Source of the DNA: Fraxinus americana
Lineage: Eukaryota; Streptophyta; Magnoliopsida; Lamiales; Oleaceae
Direction: 5' to 3'
DNA length: 64,000 nt
NCBI GenBank assembly: GCA_035079005.1
Contig: CM068708.1
Location: forward strand, 28,270,247-28,334,246
Shown here: positions 34,508 through 46,379 of the stretch, piece by piece
Layout of the letters: each line of letters opens with the position of its first letter
How positions within the stretch are numbered: position 1 is the first letter of the stretch
The notes under the pieces: generated by a model
What the model was told of the DNA's origin: nothing
Seen by the model: only the letters and a program-made list of their open reading frames with translations
Database searches by the model: none
Position numbers and translations under genes: made by a program

Positions 34508-36076
34508 GTTGTTGAAAAGGATTAACGATTCACTATTAATTAAAATGAACAATAATATTTGTATGATGAATGTATATGAGTATGTGAATATAGACCCCAA
34601 AACTATATTTTTAAAATCAAAGACCTTAAACCCTTACAACTTTAAACACGCCCTCTATAGGAGGTCAATGTAGTTGACGGCAAGGTTGAGACCCTCCCAC
34701 TCATTTTATTGAGCTAGACATCTCATGCCACAATGTAATGAGAATTGATTATTATTTCGCCAATGAATAATTTTGTTGGAACTTTCGCATGAAGTCCTCC
34801 AAAAATATTCATATATAAGTGTAATAACTTTCGTCAATAATTTTAAAATATCCGAAATACGTGAGATGTTATCTATAGAATAATCACCCCATTACTCCAT
34901 TTTGAAATTTCTATAACAAGATCCAACTTCAGTTAAACTAAAATAAGGTCGTTTTCCTATAGGGAGACTGATGTAATTCGATCCCAAACATACGCATTTT
35001 AATGACGAATTGGGTGACGGAGGAGTCCGCGGGTTTATACATGCCTATAAACCCTCTCCCACTTATTATTTTTAAAAAAAGGTTTTTCTTTAATAATTAC
35101 TCGATCAAATATAAACAATTATAATGATACTAAATTGTTATTGATAATTTTTCGTCACTTCTAATTAATTTAGAGCAATAAAAAATTATTAAATGCAAAT
35201 GCATATGATTTTAGTACATCGGGTGATGTTTCATTTAATTTATATGACATGTAATAATCATACATCCATTCATCATCCATAAAGTGATAAAAGTAATAAT
35301 TAAATGAATAATAATAAAGAATTAAAATTACAACAAGAATTAAAGTATCCTATTGGGCCACATTCCGGCCCAATTCTTCAATTTTCTTGTAGTCCAATCC
35401 ATGCTTCCAAGTGTGGGCTAATTTAATTTTTGAGTACCAATCTTAAAAACAAGAAACCCCTTATCCAATAGGATTGACCCAAATTTTTAAGAAAAGCCCA
35501 AAAAATCAAAATTTGGCCCAATTGTACAAACCCTAGCAAAAAACACATAGCACCACTTCCACCACCACCTCCGGTGACGGCGCCGGAGGCAGCGACCTCA
35601 AAAAAGACAGTCTCCACGGCCTCTACTGGTGGCGACTGCTTCTGCTGCTGCCTCGCGCAGCAGCTGGTCCCCATGTTTTACCATGTTTACTCGGTGGTTT
35701 ATCATGTTTTTCGCATTTCGAGTTCATACATCTTCATTTACATGCTCTTCTTCCAATAACAACTTCATACTATGGATTTTTCTTCTCCAAAATACATAAA
35801 ACCCTAGTGTCTTATGGCTTACAAAATTTCTAGGTAAAAGAGCAACAATAAAAATGAATTACAACAATAGGAAGCAAAAGTTCTAAGGCCAAAAGTGATT
35901 ATACACAATCATTAACATTTACTTCAATATATAAAACAATATATAAAGCAATAAATAACGAAATAACATGTCAAATCAAATATCCTAACACCACCCATAC
36001 TAAAAATGCATTTTACACTCGGATTTTAAAAAAAAAAAAAAACTTTAATCCTACTCAAGGTTTTCAATAACCATGT
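34508..36076 (-). other. Copia-2 long 5' untranslated leader
   Basis: Non-coding sequence between the primer-binding site and gag. A GC-rich piece at 35550-35680 (CACCACCTCCGGTGACGGCG) differs from its AT-rich surroundings and may be a small inserted fragment. The overlapping minus-strand frame 35423-35674 has Gly/Ala/Gln low-complexity composition and no recognised domain. Confidence 0.5.
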
Positions 36077-36087
36077 CTCTGATACCA
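36077..36087 (-). promoter_or_regulatory. Copia-2 primer-binding site
   Basis: The minus strand reads TGGTATCAGAG two bases inside the 5' LTR end, complementary to initiator Met tRNA. Confidence 0.9.
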
Positions 36088-36089
36088 TT

Positions 36090-37405
36090 TGTTGGAATGT
36101 GGATATTTAATCATCACAAAAAGGAAATTAATTTTCCTTTGACGATTCAACCCAAAAGCATGGTGCATCTTAAATCACCTTGAGATCATAGGACGTTTTT
36201 GTTTAAATCCTTAGACGTAAAGGATGAGATGATAACCTTGAAGGAGCTTTTAATGGCCTAGCCAAATGCTTCCTCCATTAGATCTTCTCTCTTGTGCTCT
36301 TTAGGTGTCTTTCCTTACTTTGAGAAAATGGAAAAGTGCTAAAACCCTAACCTTGGTAAATGTGCCCTTAAAGGACATATTCATAACACACAATTAGGGT
36401 TTCATATTTGCACAAATATCCTTGGACTTTATTGTAGTAGACCAATTAAGTCACACACCTTTATTGGAGCCAAAAGAAAGACCTAACCAGACTTACAAGA
36501 CTCAAGCTCCAATAGATATTTCTAATTGGGTCAACTCTTGACCAATTGAGATATATCTATTAATCCCCACTTACTCTACCAAAAAAAAGGGGATTGCACT
36601 CTTAAGTCGAGTGAAAGTTATGGAAGCCAATTATGATTCGATAACAATATCCTCTAACCACCATTCCACAAGCCAACCCCCGTTTGACTGTCAATATGTT
36701 GAAGTTGACAAAATGATCGTTATGCCCTTCAACGTGTATTTCCTTCCAAATCCTATTTCATAAGGCGAATTCGTTGTGAGCACATAACAACACCAAGTCC
36801 AAAGACCTCATCGTCGGACTACTGAGCTTAGGTTCAATTCCATTTAGAAAATATCTTAGAGTGACGATCGTCTCATCATGATGATTAACAGATTCCACTA
36901 TTGCATGTACATGATCTCTAACTACTTTGCCAAGATTCCCAAAGTATCGAGATTAATCTTCTAATTTAAGACTTCACTCATTGATACCTCAAAGAACTTG
37001 AACTAGCAATTAAAAGGTACATTACTTGCTCAGAATTTAGGTGACTGATTTGATAATCGAGTGGCGTCTCATTTCGAGCGGTCACAAATGAGTCATCCAC
37101 GCGGTCCTATTCAACGTGCTTCAAAACACGTTATTGTTCTTATTCCTAGATCTAGACAAATTTCAATAAGAACAATGCAATCTTATCTACATAAAGCGTC
37201 CAACTTCATGTATCGATTGTGAACGACATATTTTGATCATATAACGAATTGTGTCTCACTATACCCAAATTGTTGAGTATACAATTTGTTATTTCATATG
37301 ATCATGAAGCCTTAGATTATTGTCGCAAATTCTAACACACGAATAGTAGAACGTTAATTCATAATGTCGTTACAATATACTTACTATAAGAGGGCATCAA
37401 ACACA
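36090..37405 (-). repeat. Copia-2 5' LTR
   Basis: 1,316 bases, the longer of the two copies. Its outer end reads CATCAAACACA where the inner copy reads CATCAAACTAACA, and it is followed at once by the target duplication GTTAG. Confidence 0.9.
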
Positions 37406-37698
37406 GTTAGAAGGTTTTCATTATGTGTTCAGACTTTTCCTATTCTCTTTGGTGAACACGACCAACTACAAATCATTGCGATTAAACTTTGTGTGAATTC
37501 ATAGAGCATCGAGAGCCACTATGAGAAGGGAAAAAAGTATGAGCCTCATTATGACTACTTGATGAATTCAACACTAAAAATGAGGGCCAACACTTAGCTA
37601 TGGTTCTTATGAATTTGTAAGTGTTCTACTCCTATACATCTGTTCAATAAACCTTCACAATGGTAAAAGCTTGTGTTACTTATTTGTGTAATCAAGTC

Positions 37699-38691
37699 TG
37701 TTAGATTTTATAGTTTTTGGCAATCTTTAAACAAAAATATAGTTGTAAAGGAGTTTTAAAAGTCAATGAGTAAATTGGTAGGTTGTATAGATGATTTTGG
37801 AGTCCTTGTGTTCGATAATGGAACAAGAAGAAAAAGTTGCTGGATTTCTGTTAGCCTACCGCCAAATTGTTGTTCGAGTGTCCAAAACAGGAACACCTTC
37901 ACTAGCCTATCGTTATCTTGTCACTCGAGCGGAGCGCTTTTCGCTCGCCTGTCGCTGGACTCTTGCTCAAGTGATGATGTTACCAAAAAATTCTAATTTG
38001 CGTTTTTCGATAGTCATATCTATCCTATACTACCCCAAAACCTATATACTATAAATACCAAGCCTCATTTTGTGAAAACACTAGGTTGAATATTAGTTTA
38101 TCTGAGAGAGTGCTTTTATCACATCTTATACATTATTCAAACTCTTTGAATTCAACCAAAATCACTGAAAACATCAAATTCATATAATCAAAACACCGAA
38201 ACCTAACTTTCGCATAATCTATCAGAGCACTGAAGATCAAGGAAGGTGATCAGAGTTCAAGTTGAAGGAGAACAAGAGTTCTCAGGCGATCCACATGAGA
38301 TAAACGATTCCAGAAGGTCGGGAGCTGGTGCATGAGCACGCAGTCCATGAGAGCCATGGTGATTATAGTTTGGAGGTCATAGAGTACTAAGGTTTAGTCA
38401 GTTTAATGAGTCTGTAAGTCTTTATCGTTTATAATGGATACTTACTGGCTTGGGCCTGGAGTTTTTATCCCGCGAGGGTTTTTCTCCGTCAACAATTTTG
38501 TGGTGATGTATATTTTCATGTTATATATTAACTGCGGTAATTCAACTTAGAATAGAATTGCATGTGAATTCATCTGGATAAAATTGATAATTATAATTTA
38601 CTGCTATTATTAATTTACAAATTTAAATTCCAAATAAAAACACCTATTCACCCCCTTTAGGTGTTAGTTGGGGTCAAACTCATAACTTTCA
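37699..38691 (+). repeat. Copia-3 5' LTR
   Basis: 993 bases, matching 43318-44303 end to end with scattered substitutions. A TATA box (TATAAATA) lies at 38050-38057, in the same relative place as 43670-43677 in the other LTR. Confidence 0.92.
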
Positions 38692-38693
38692 AG

Positions 38694-38706
38694 TGGTATC
38701 GGAGTC
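38694..38706 (+). promoter_or_regulatory. Copia-3 primer-binding site
   Basis: TGGTATCGGAGTC, a one-base variant (A to G) of the initiator-Met tRNA site, two bases after the LTR end. Confidence 0.85.
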
Positions 38707-38769
38707 TCAATTCGATTTGTGACCCTAACTTAATCTAGATGAATTAGTCTTTATCTGTGCCTCCATTTG

Positions 38770-40390
38770 TTTAATGGAAGAGCGAATTTGGGTTAGTGAA
38801 CAAAATGGTTAGACCGTCCCCTCTACTTCTGTTTCAGGTATAGTTATCCCTACGGACATATTCCTTCGGACTAATGATGAACTAGCCAAGTGTAACTGGA
38901 ACAATAAAGGGCTTCATGCCTTATTTATGGATGTGTTCGCAGAAGAATTTGGGAGAATATCAATGTGTGAGACCGCAAAAGAAGTTTGAAATATCTTAGA
39001 AACCACACACGAGAGAACCAAAACTGTTAAGAACTCCAAACTGTAGATATTGATTACTAGGTTCGAAGAAATAAAAACCAAGGATGATGAATCGTTCAAT
39101 GATATCTACGCGAAATTAAATGACATAGTGAACTCAAGTTTCAACCTATGTGAAAAAATTCCTGAATCTAAAATTGTTCAAAAAGTCCTTAAATCATTAC
39201 CTGAGAGGTTTAGACCTAAGATTACTACGATTGAAGAGAGCAGGAACTTAGATACAGTTAAGATAGAGGAACTTGTAGGATCCCCCTAAACCTACGAACT
39301 TACCATATCTCAACGGAAAAAGAATAAGTCCATAGCCTTGAATACGATTAAAGAAGAACAATATGACATGATACTTAGACCCTTAGGGATGAGGAGATAG
39401 CTTATTTTGTTAAGAAATTCCAAAATTTTTTATGAATAAGAGAAAACCTCAAAAGAAAAAGAAGGATGTCCCTAGTAAATTCAGGAAAGACAAGCGTGAA
39501 AATAATAATACTAGGAGTTCTAGTAAGAAATATAAGTCAATTAGATGTTATGAATTTTAGGGTTTCAGACACTATAGGAATGAATACCCTAACTATAAGA
39601 ACTTGAAGAAAGGAAAGGATGAGGCAATGGCAGTGCCACTAACTGATGATGAATCCAATTCAAGTGACCAAAGTGAGTCATCTAGTAGTGAGGATGAAAG
39701 GGGCTATACGGCATTCACATCCATAATTAAGAATGATTTAGATAAGGATAATGAGAATGTTGATGATGTGGAACGTAGTGAGGAGTCTAGGGAAGACTCT
39801 GAGAATGATTTAGAATTTCATGAGGCCTATCATCAGTTGTTTGAAGAGAGTCTTATGATAAAGAAGGTAAATAAAGTTATATTGAAAAAGGTTAATGAGC
39901 TTGAGTTAGAAAGAGAGAGATTCATAGCTGACCTTCAGAATTCTACCAAAAGTTTTAATGAGTTAAGATTTGTCAATGAGAACTTAGAGGTCAAAGTTAA
40001 AACCCAACAAGTGATCTAGAGAATGCATTGAACTCAATTCCATTCCTTCTTGAGTGGCACTCAGAAACTTGATAATCTCTTAGTGATGAACAAGCCAACT
40101 AGAAATAGGCAAGGTCTAGGATATACTTAGACTAATACTGCTAATGCATCCAAAACCATTTTTGTCCCAGCCACTAACAGACTTAGGAATGGTACTAATC
40201 CTGAATCCAATGGCAATGGTGTCTTAGAATAGAAGCATGTTAGACAACGTAGGACCAACCGACCCAGAAACCAATACCAGAAATCAAGGAGTTTTGAACC
40301 TAAGTTTATTCCTACGTGTTACAATTATAGTGTGCTAGGACACACAAGGCCTAGGTGTCATAAACTCATGAATAGAGGTAGGAGTTAGGA
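38770..40390 (+). pseudogene. Copia-3 gag
   Basis: It starts near the ATG at 38775 and includes capsid-like pieces (39050-39289: FEEIKTKDDESFNDIYAKLN, PERFRPKITTIEE) of the UBN2 type found in SIRE-like elements. A Ser/Asp/Glu-rich segment and coiled coil follow (39603-40019). Two zinc-knuckle remnants are visible: RCYEF*GFRHYRNE near 39543 and CYNYSVLGHTRPRCH near 40317, the second with Tyr for its second Cys. A TGA in KEV*NILE (about 38987) and a TAG near 39044 sit where Trp and Gln are expected. Confidence 0.82.
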
Positions 40391-40526
40391 TATCTCTAGC
40401 AAGGTTAACTTCCTTACCAATCAGGTTAGCTACTTAACTAAGATGATGACTCAGTTAACTAGGATTACCACATTATCTAAGAAGGTTTAGGTTAAGAAAA
40501 ATGATCTCCCTAGGTATGAAGAAAAG

Positions 40527-41118
40527 TTGAACTGCTATGTTGCTCTTAAAGCTAAAAATGAATCTATGTGGTATCTTGATAGTGCATGTTCTAGACATAT
40601 GTGTGAAAATAAAGCCTTGTTTTCAACTCTTGATGATTGGAATGACGGTATAGTTATTTTTGGAGATGGTGCTACTGTACCTATCCTTAGTACAGGTACC
40701 ATCAATAAATCTGGATTACCTGCTATCTTAAATGTGCTTTATGCGAAGGGTTTAAAATCTAACTTGTTGAGCATTAGTCAAATTTGTGATACTGATTTTG
40801 AGGTTAGTTTTGTCCAGAAAATGTGTACTATTTATGATTCAAATGGTAACGTTTGTCCTCGAAGGAGTAAGAACTTCTGACAATTGTTATGGAGTTCTTC
40901 CAAATTTCAAATGTGTGTGTAATAGTACTAAGATTGATAGGATTGAACTTCGACACCAAATGCTTGATCATATAAACTATAAAAGTTTGTCTAAATTGGA
41001 TAAGAAGAAACTTGTGAATGGTTTACCTAAACTTAAAAAAATTGAAAAAAGGAAAAGATTTTCTATATTTTTTGGACATGTTATTTTGCTATCAAATACT
41101 AGTTATGTTCGTAATTGA
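40527..41118 (+). pseudogene. Copia-3 protease and GAG-pre-integrase
   Basis: The frame 40527-40880 carries WYLDSACSRHMC, the plant Copia protease motif (D-S-A/G with the following C-H-C cluster), then NVLYAKGLKSNLLSISQICD. A frame shift near 40860 leads to ELRHQMLDHINYKSLSKL (GAG-pre-integrase, usually 'WHxRLGHxN'). Coding similarity stops at about 41118, where the element has lost its pol region. Confidence 0.82.
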
Positions 41119-43317
41119 TAAATTAAATTTCCATTAATTTGTTTAGAACTTGTTTGGAGTACTTGGTATATGTTATTACATGTATTTTATGCACTGCACT
41201 CATTAAACTTTTGTGAATGAGTCTTAACCGCGTGTGTGAGATTTGGGATAGCAATCATCTGTTGGTGAGGTGACCTTGTACATAAATTGATCGTTAACTA
41301 GTTGACCCAAGCTCGCATATTTTTTTTAAAAGAAATGATTCATCTTATACTCTTTTTCGAAACCTATTTGACTCGAGCAATTAAGCCTGATGTCCTATGA
41401 TCAACTAACTTGGAGTCATCGGCTCAAAGTTTGTTACATGGATCATGTAGAAAACTTAATGAAGAAGAGTCTGCACATAAGATGTCAATAATAATTTTTT
41501 TTTATATATATGCTTCATTTCAGGGGGAGCAATTGAGATGAGACAGGAGATCCAACGCTTTGATGGAAGTAAGAATCACTTTGAAAATAAGAGTTGCATT
41601 GTTCAATAGGTCCTAATAGGTTTGACTTTCATTAATCGAGGAAAATACTCACTCGACAGTGATTTTTAGCATGTTATTTTTCACAAATTTAAAATTTGAA
41701 GTCTTGCTCACAAGGAATTAGTGCCACCTTTCACACATGAAACACTTATATCTTCAACTCCATTTAAGTTTGATCTGAGTATGTGGGAAAGTTTTTCAAT
41801 TCATTGATTATGTCTTCCTTTTGATAAATTGCATTTTTGAGTTAACATATATATTGGAGTACATGCCATGATTTTAAAAATGATATTTTTTGAAATTTTC
41901 AAAAATAGGGTGCTATTTTTGTCAATATGTTTTCTCCCACTACACGCTGAGCCATAGCTCAAGCGCCAGAAGCAGAAGCTTTTTCTCTCTCCTAGCGCTC
42001 GACTCTCGCTCGAGTGATGGGCCACGTGTTCGATAAAATGACACATTGACGTTCTTCGTTGATTTTGGCATCATATTTCATGGACATTGCACATTCACAC
42101 ACTTGAACATATTTTGGTCCTTAAACTACAATTTTAGTGAAGTTTGCCTTGAACATATTTTAGTGTTTGATAACATGGTTGCCCTCCGTTTACACGACGT
42201 CAAGGCACCCGTCACTATGTCAAGGCACCAGGACGCCTCCGTCCGTGCATAGCACAACTTTGTCCATATCTCACGTCCCTTAGTTTGTTGCCTATATCCA
42301 CTAGTTATCTAACATTGTTTTGCATCATTTTGCATGTATTGGACAATGTTGCATCGTTGTGTGTGAACTAGACAGTTTTGCTTAGTTTTTTGAGTAGTAG
42401 GCAGTTTTGTATCAGTTTGCGTGCTCATGACATGTTTGTCTAGATTTTGGCGTATGAGCTTAACTTTTGTACCATTTAGCATGTATGGCCTATTTGTCTC
42501 ATTTCACGTGTATTCTTGCATATAATTTGTTAGTTTTACGTCCCGACACATAGTTTCTTTAGTTGCATCTATTGATGTGTTTGTATTGCAAACTTATAAC
42601 AGATGCCACATAAGAGATCGAGGACTACCGCACGGACACTAGTGTTTCGACGTCTTATAGTAGGTCTAGATTTATTTCATCTATTGCTCAGGATGTCTTT
42701 GGGAATCAGTTTTCCTTGCGCCCTGTACTAGTAGAGCGTGAGGTAATCCTTTTTGATTTTCCCTTGATCTCGTTGTCATCTTCACTTCGAGGTGCAGTCT
42801 ACTATTTTTAGCGAGGATTACATTGGATTAGACAACATTGGGATGATGTTGGTGATTCTGATGAGGGGCCGATGGAGATGATGCTGCTGCTGATTAGTTG
42901 TTAGGTAGCCATTTGGTATTTGTGATAAATGGGGAATAGGTAGGTAGAGATTAGGTAGAGATGTAGATGCATATTCTCAATCTTTGATGTAGATGTTTAT
43001 ATTTCCTGCTTAGATGGATTAAGTTTTGATATTTAGTGATATCGATGTTTGTCTTTTGGTGTATTGATTAACATTGATATTGCATCTTAATTTAGCTAGC
43101 ATGATTTTGAACCTATTAATAACTATCTCAAAAGCTTTTATTTCTTTTACTGTTTCACATGCTTTTAGACTTGGTATTTGAGTCATTATTTCAAAAACAG
43201 GTTTGAAAAGAAAAGAAAAGGCAAGCTTTAGTTGAGTCTGTTGGTTTTGGGTAGTTCAGTTTGATTTTCTTTGATTTGTAATATTTATTTTTGTCACGGA
43301 ATGCCATAGGAGGATTT
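41119..43317 (+). other. Copia-3 3' internal region with extra-ORF remnant
   Basis: Mostly non-coding. CAGGGGGAGCAATTGAG at 41521-41537 is a purine-rich tract seen in SIRE-like elements. From 42603 a frame reads MPHKRSRTTART, shifting to SRFISSIAQDVFGNQFSLR and VLVEREV, and after a deletion a C-terminal piece (GDSDEGPMEM) ends near 42900. This is the remnant of the non-enzymatic 3' ORF. The plus-strand frame 42046-42252 is not convincing. Confidence 0.55.
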
Positions 43318-44303
43318 TGTTAGGTTTTATAGTTTTTGGCAATCTTTAGACAAAAATATAATTGTAAAAGAGTTTTAAAAGTGAAGCAGTAAATTGGTAG
43401 GTTGTATAAATGGTTTGGGAGTCCTTGTGTTTCGGTAATGGAACAAGAAGAAAAAGTTGCCGGATTTATGCTAGCCAGCTGCCAAGTTGTTGCTCGAGCG
43501 TCCAAAACAAAAACACATTCGCTAGCCTATCGCTATCTTGTGGCTCGAGTAGAGCGCCTGTCTCTCACCTGCCGCTGGACTCTCGCTCGAGCGACGATGT
43601 TACCAAAAAACCCTAATTTGCATTTTTTGGGAGTCCTATCTATCATATACTACCCCAAAAACTATATACTATAAATACCAAGCCTCATTTTGTGAAAACA
43701 CTAGGTTGAATATTAGTTTATCTGAGAGAGTGCTTTTATCACATCCTATACATTAATCAAACTCTTTTTATTTAACCAAAGTCACTGAAAACATTGAATT
43801 TATATAATCAAATATCGAAACCTAGCTTCCACATGATCTGTCAGAGCACTGAAGATCAAGAAATGTGACTGAGTTCCGATTGAAGGAGAACTAGAGCTCT
43901 CAGGTGATCCACAGGAGGTAAACGACTTTAGAAGGTCGGGAGCTGTGCAGGAGCACGCATTCCAAGAGGGTAGTGGTGATTATAGTCTGGAGGTCAGAGA
44001 GTACTAAGTTTTAGTCAGTCTCAACGTTATGTAAGTCTTTATCGTTTATAGTGGATACTATTGGCTTGGACCTGGAGTTTTTATCTCGCAAGGGGTTTTC
44101 TCCATCAACAATTTTGTGGTGGTGTTTATTTTCGTTTAAATATGAACTGCGTTAATTCAACTTAGGATATAATTACATGTGAATTCATCTGGATAAAATT
44201 GATAATTATAATTTGCTGTTGTTATTAATTTACAAATTTAAATTTCGCATACAAACACCTATTCACCTCCCTCCAGGTGTTAGGGTTGAACTCATAACTT
44301 TCA
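43318..44303 (+). repeat. Copia-3 3' LTR
   Basis: 986 bases, preceded by a purine-rich tract (ATAGGAGGATTT) serving as polypurine tract and followed by the target duplication AAGTC. Confidence 0.92.
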
Positions 44304-44545
44304 AAGTCTTATTAATGTTTTTGTTGTTCCTTCAGTTTTATTTCCAACTAATCAAGTCACATGTTAAAGAAGGTGGTGAGGCCATTTTTCGTGCTGCGAA
44401 CTGAAATTTTAGCTCAATTTTAGGGTGAAATTCAATGTTGGAATGTGCTAAAAGAGGTCTTTCAGTGAAACCAAAAATAGGTGATGCATTGCTTTTTTGG
44501 ACCATGCGCCTAATGCCACTTTAGATCCATCAAGCTTGTGTGGTG

Positions 44546-45149
44546 AGTTATATTTTCTCCACTCACTATCTATTACTAAAAACATAGGGAAAGAAGAAGA
44601 GCTAACAATAACATTAAGCTTTGAAGTGAAAAATGAAAAATGTTCCAAACTGATTTCAAGAAAAATTGTGTACCTATTAGTACTGGCCTTAGTTTTATAT
44701 CATTTGACTGAGCACGACTTTAGAGTTTCTAATTATCATGTTGTGAAATATACTTCCAGGAGGTTGCTCAGTTATCAACTTTTGGACATTGTTTATTACA
44801 TTTTATGAACTAATATGTAAAAATGTGGGAGTTGTAATGATATTATCTTTTCGGATAGTGTTATACCGATCAATGAAGACGATGTTGAAAATGATTCTAT
44901 GAGATTGCAACAAAAAATGTGACTAAATTTGATTTGGATGTGTGCTGCTATGGATACAGTAAACGTTTTTTGTAAACACTGGAGCAGATACATTTGGCCT
45001 ACTAGTGTATGTCGAACTCATTGACATGATAACAGTTGAATTAAGGTTGAATAGTCGGGATTCATGTCTGAAGATTGAGTGCGTTGCTAATGTACACATG
45101 GCAGCCTTACATGTTTTATTGCCAATAACACATGAAGGAATATTACTTT
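44546..45149. other. Sequence downstream of the P4H exon, unassigned
   Basis: It starts within the putative intron after the GTGAGT donor. A plus-strand reading near 44830-44915 (CGSCNDIIFSDSVIPINEDD) is gene-like but I do not recognise it. Confidence 0.3.
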
Positions 45150-45370
45150 GAAATGTATGATGGTAGCAAAGTTCTTCTCGAGGACTATGAACGTTGTAAA
45201 TCATAGTAGTGTTCTCATATCTAAGTTGTTGGATATGAGAATAGATATGAATGTTTACACATGAAATGTATGATGGTAGCAAAGTTCCTCTCGAGGACTA
45301 TGAACGTTGTAAATCATAGTAGTGTTCTCATATCTAAGTTGTTGGATATGAGAATAGATATGAATGTTTA
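45150..45370. repeat. 113-bp tandem duplication
   Basis: Bases 45150-45257 recur at 45263-45370 with one substitution (GTTCTTCTCG versus GTTCCTCTCG). The unit contains its own small hairpin (CATATCTAAG...GGATATGAG). Near identity points to a recent event or gene conversion. Confidence 0.92.
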
Positions 45371-45375
45371 CTATT

Positions 45376-46348
45376 CCCCTACCTTGTAACTCGATCAAAA
45401 CGAAGAAGTCAGCCATCGTAGAAAAATAAAAATGGTAAACAAGGAAACCACAGTCAAGAAAATCAGATTAATTTGACAAAAATCCACTGCATCCTTTGTC
45501 AAAAAATTCTGAGTTGAGGAACCCAGTATTACTATTTGTATCAGTGGACCATTTTGACAAAAATAAATTAGATGGATGCATAAAAATGGAGAAAGAAGTA
45601 AGTAGAGAATATTTATGCTCTGCAAATAAACTTAAAAGGTTTTGCCCTTTTTGGTCTCAAGTACACTGGGTATGTTCAATTTCTAGGGCAAGAGGAGGAA
45701 GGAGGCACAACATTCATGGATTTCTTTTTTCCATTTAAAGTTGGAAAAAGGTTCGGGAGTTGCTAAGAAGTTGATTACCTCAACCAACCAAAAACAAAAA
45801 GTTAGTCCCAATCACTTTGAATGGAGAAACATATTGGGAACTCTTGAAAAATGCCAAACAAGTTCTAATGGGGTCAAAGTTTCTCAAATTTTTGCTAGTG
45901 CAAGCTTTGACCGTGGACATTTGAGGCATAGTCCAGGTGACTAAACTATATTCAGAAGCCCCAAAGTCATAAACGGAGAAATTCGCATAGCTTATTTTTC
46001 TCAAGGACACAACCTCACCATGTGCTTGTTCAAAGGCTCAAGTAAAAATTTTCTCATTTTCATGGCTACACTAGCCACACTATATTTTGCTACCTCCGAA
46101 GAAGGCGTTGAGGCAGCCTACAATGTGTGGTCTACACTCTTGCTTTGTTCTATTGTGTCAATATTAATGTTGATGGAGACAACTTTGGTGGTGGCATGCG
46201 TTTCACTCTAAATGGGTTGTCTATTTTCACTCCTTTTGTTGACATCTAACAGACTTTTGCAAAACAATTTGACATGCTTCTCAACAATGAAACTTTAATG
46301 ACGGTATTTTATAGTGGATACTTATCCAACGTTGATTATTAGAACCTC

Positions 46349-46379
<31 letters not shown>

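Larger units (their letters stand above)
29091..37405 (-). mobile_element. Copia-2 LTR retrotransposon, near full length
   Basis: An 8.3-kb minus-strand element. The duplication GTTAG flanks it at 29086-29090 and 37406-37410. The LTRs begin TGTTGGAATG. The Met-tRNA primer-binding site is at 36077-36087 and the polypurine tract (minus: GCAAGTGGGAGAT) at 30346-30358. Gag, protease, integrase, RT and RNase H follow in Copia order, placing it with Tork/TAR-type elements by its gag start and integrase wording (inference). It is disabled by frameshifts and by an RT active-site change. The 1.5-kb leader between primer site and gag is unusually long. Confidence 0.92.
37699..44303 (+). mobile_element. 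Copia-3, SIRE-like, deletion derivative
   Basis: A 6.6-kb plus-strand element. The duplication AAGTC flanks it at 37694-37698 and 44304-44308. The LTRs start TGTTAG and end TTTCA. Internally it has gag, protease and GAG-pre-integrase but no integrase core, RT or RNase H. After about 41120 comes non-coding sequence and then a 3' extra-ORF remnant (42603-42900), a feature of SIRE/Maximus-type Copia elements. It sits in an intron of the P4H fragment in the same orientation. Confidence 0.9.
37430..44545 (+). pseudogene. Prolyl 4-hydroxylase gene fragment split by Copia-3
   Basis: Two exon pieces of a plant P4H (the enzyme that hydroxylates prolines of secreted cell-wall proteins in the ER/Golgi). 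Left exon, 37432-37616: DFSYSL, then EHDQLQI, HYEKGKKYEPHYDY (37517-37558) and EFNTKNEGQHLAMVLMNL (37564-37617), ending at a GTAAGTG donor. Right exon, about 44357-44542: HVKEGGEAIF, NFSS, LSVKPKIGDALLFWTMR (44459-44510) and ATLDPSSLCG, ending at GTGAGT. HxD iron-binding residues are represented by HYDY. The intron holds Copia-3. Small shifts and stops disable it. Other exons were not found. Confidence 0.78.

Noticed and set aside
45640..45700. Possible last exon of the P4H fragment (reading WSQVHW)
   Set aside because: Only two or three residues agree with the expected 'GNKWSSTKWM' block and no splice acceptor fits; too weak to call.
46349..46375. Poly(A) tail of a LINE or processed gene
   Set aside because: No reverse-transcriptase remnant, parent gene or target duplication could be recognised next to the run.
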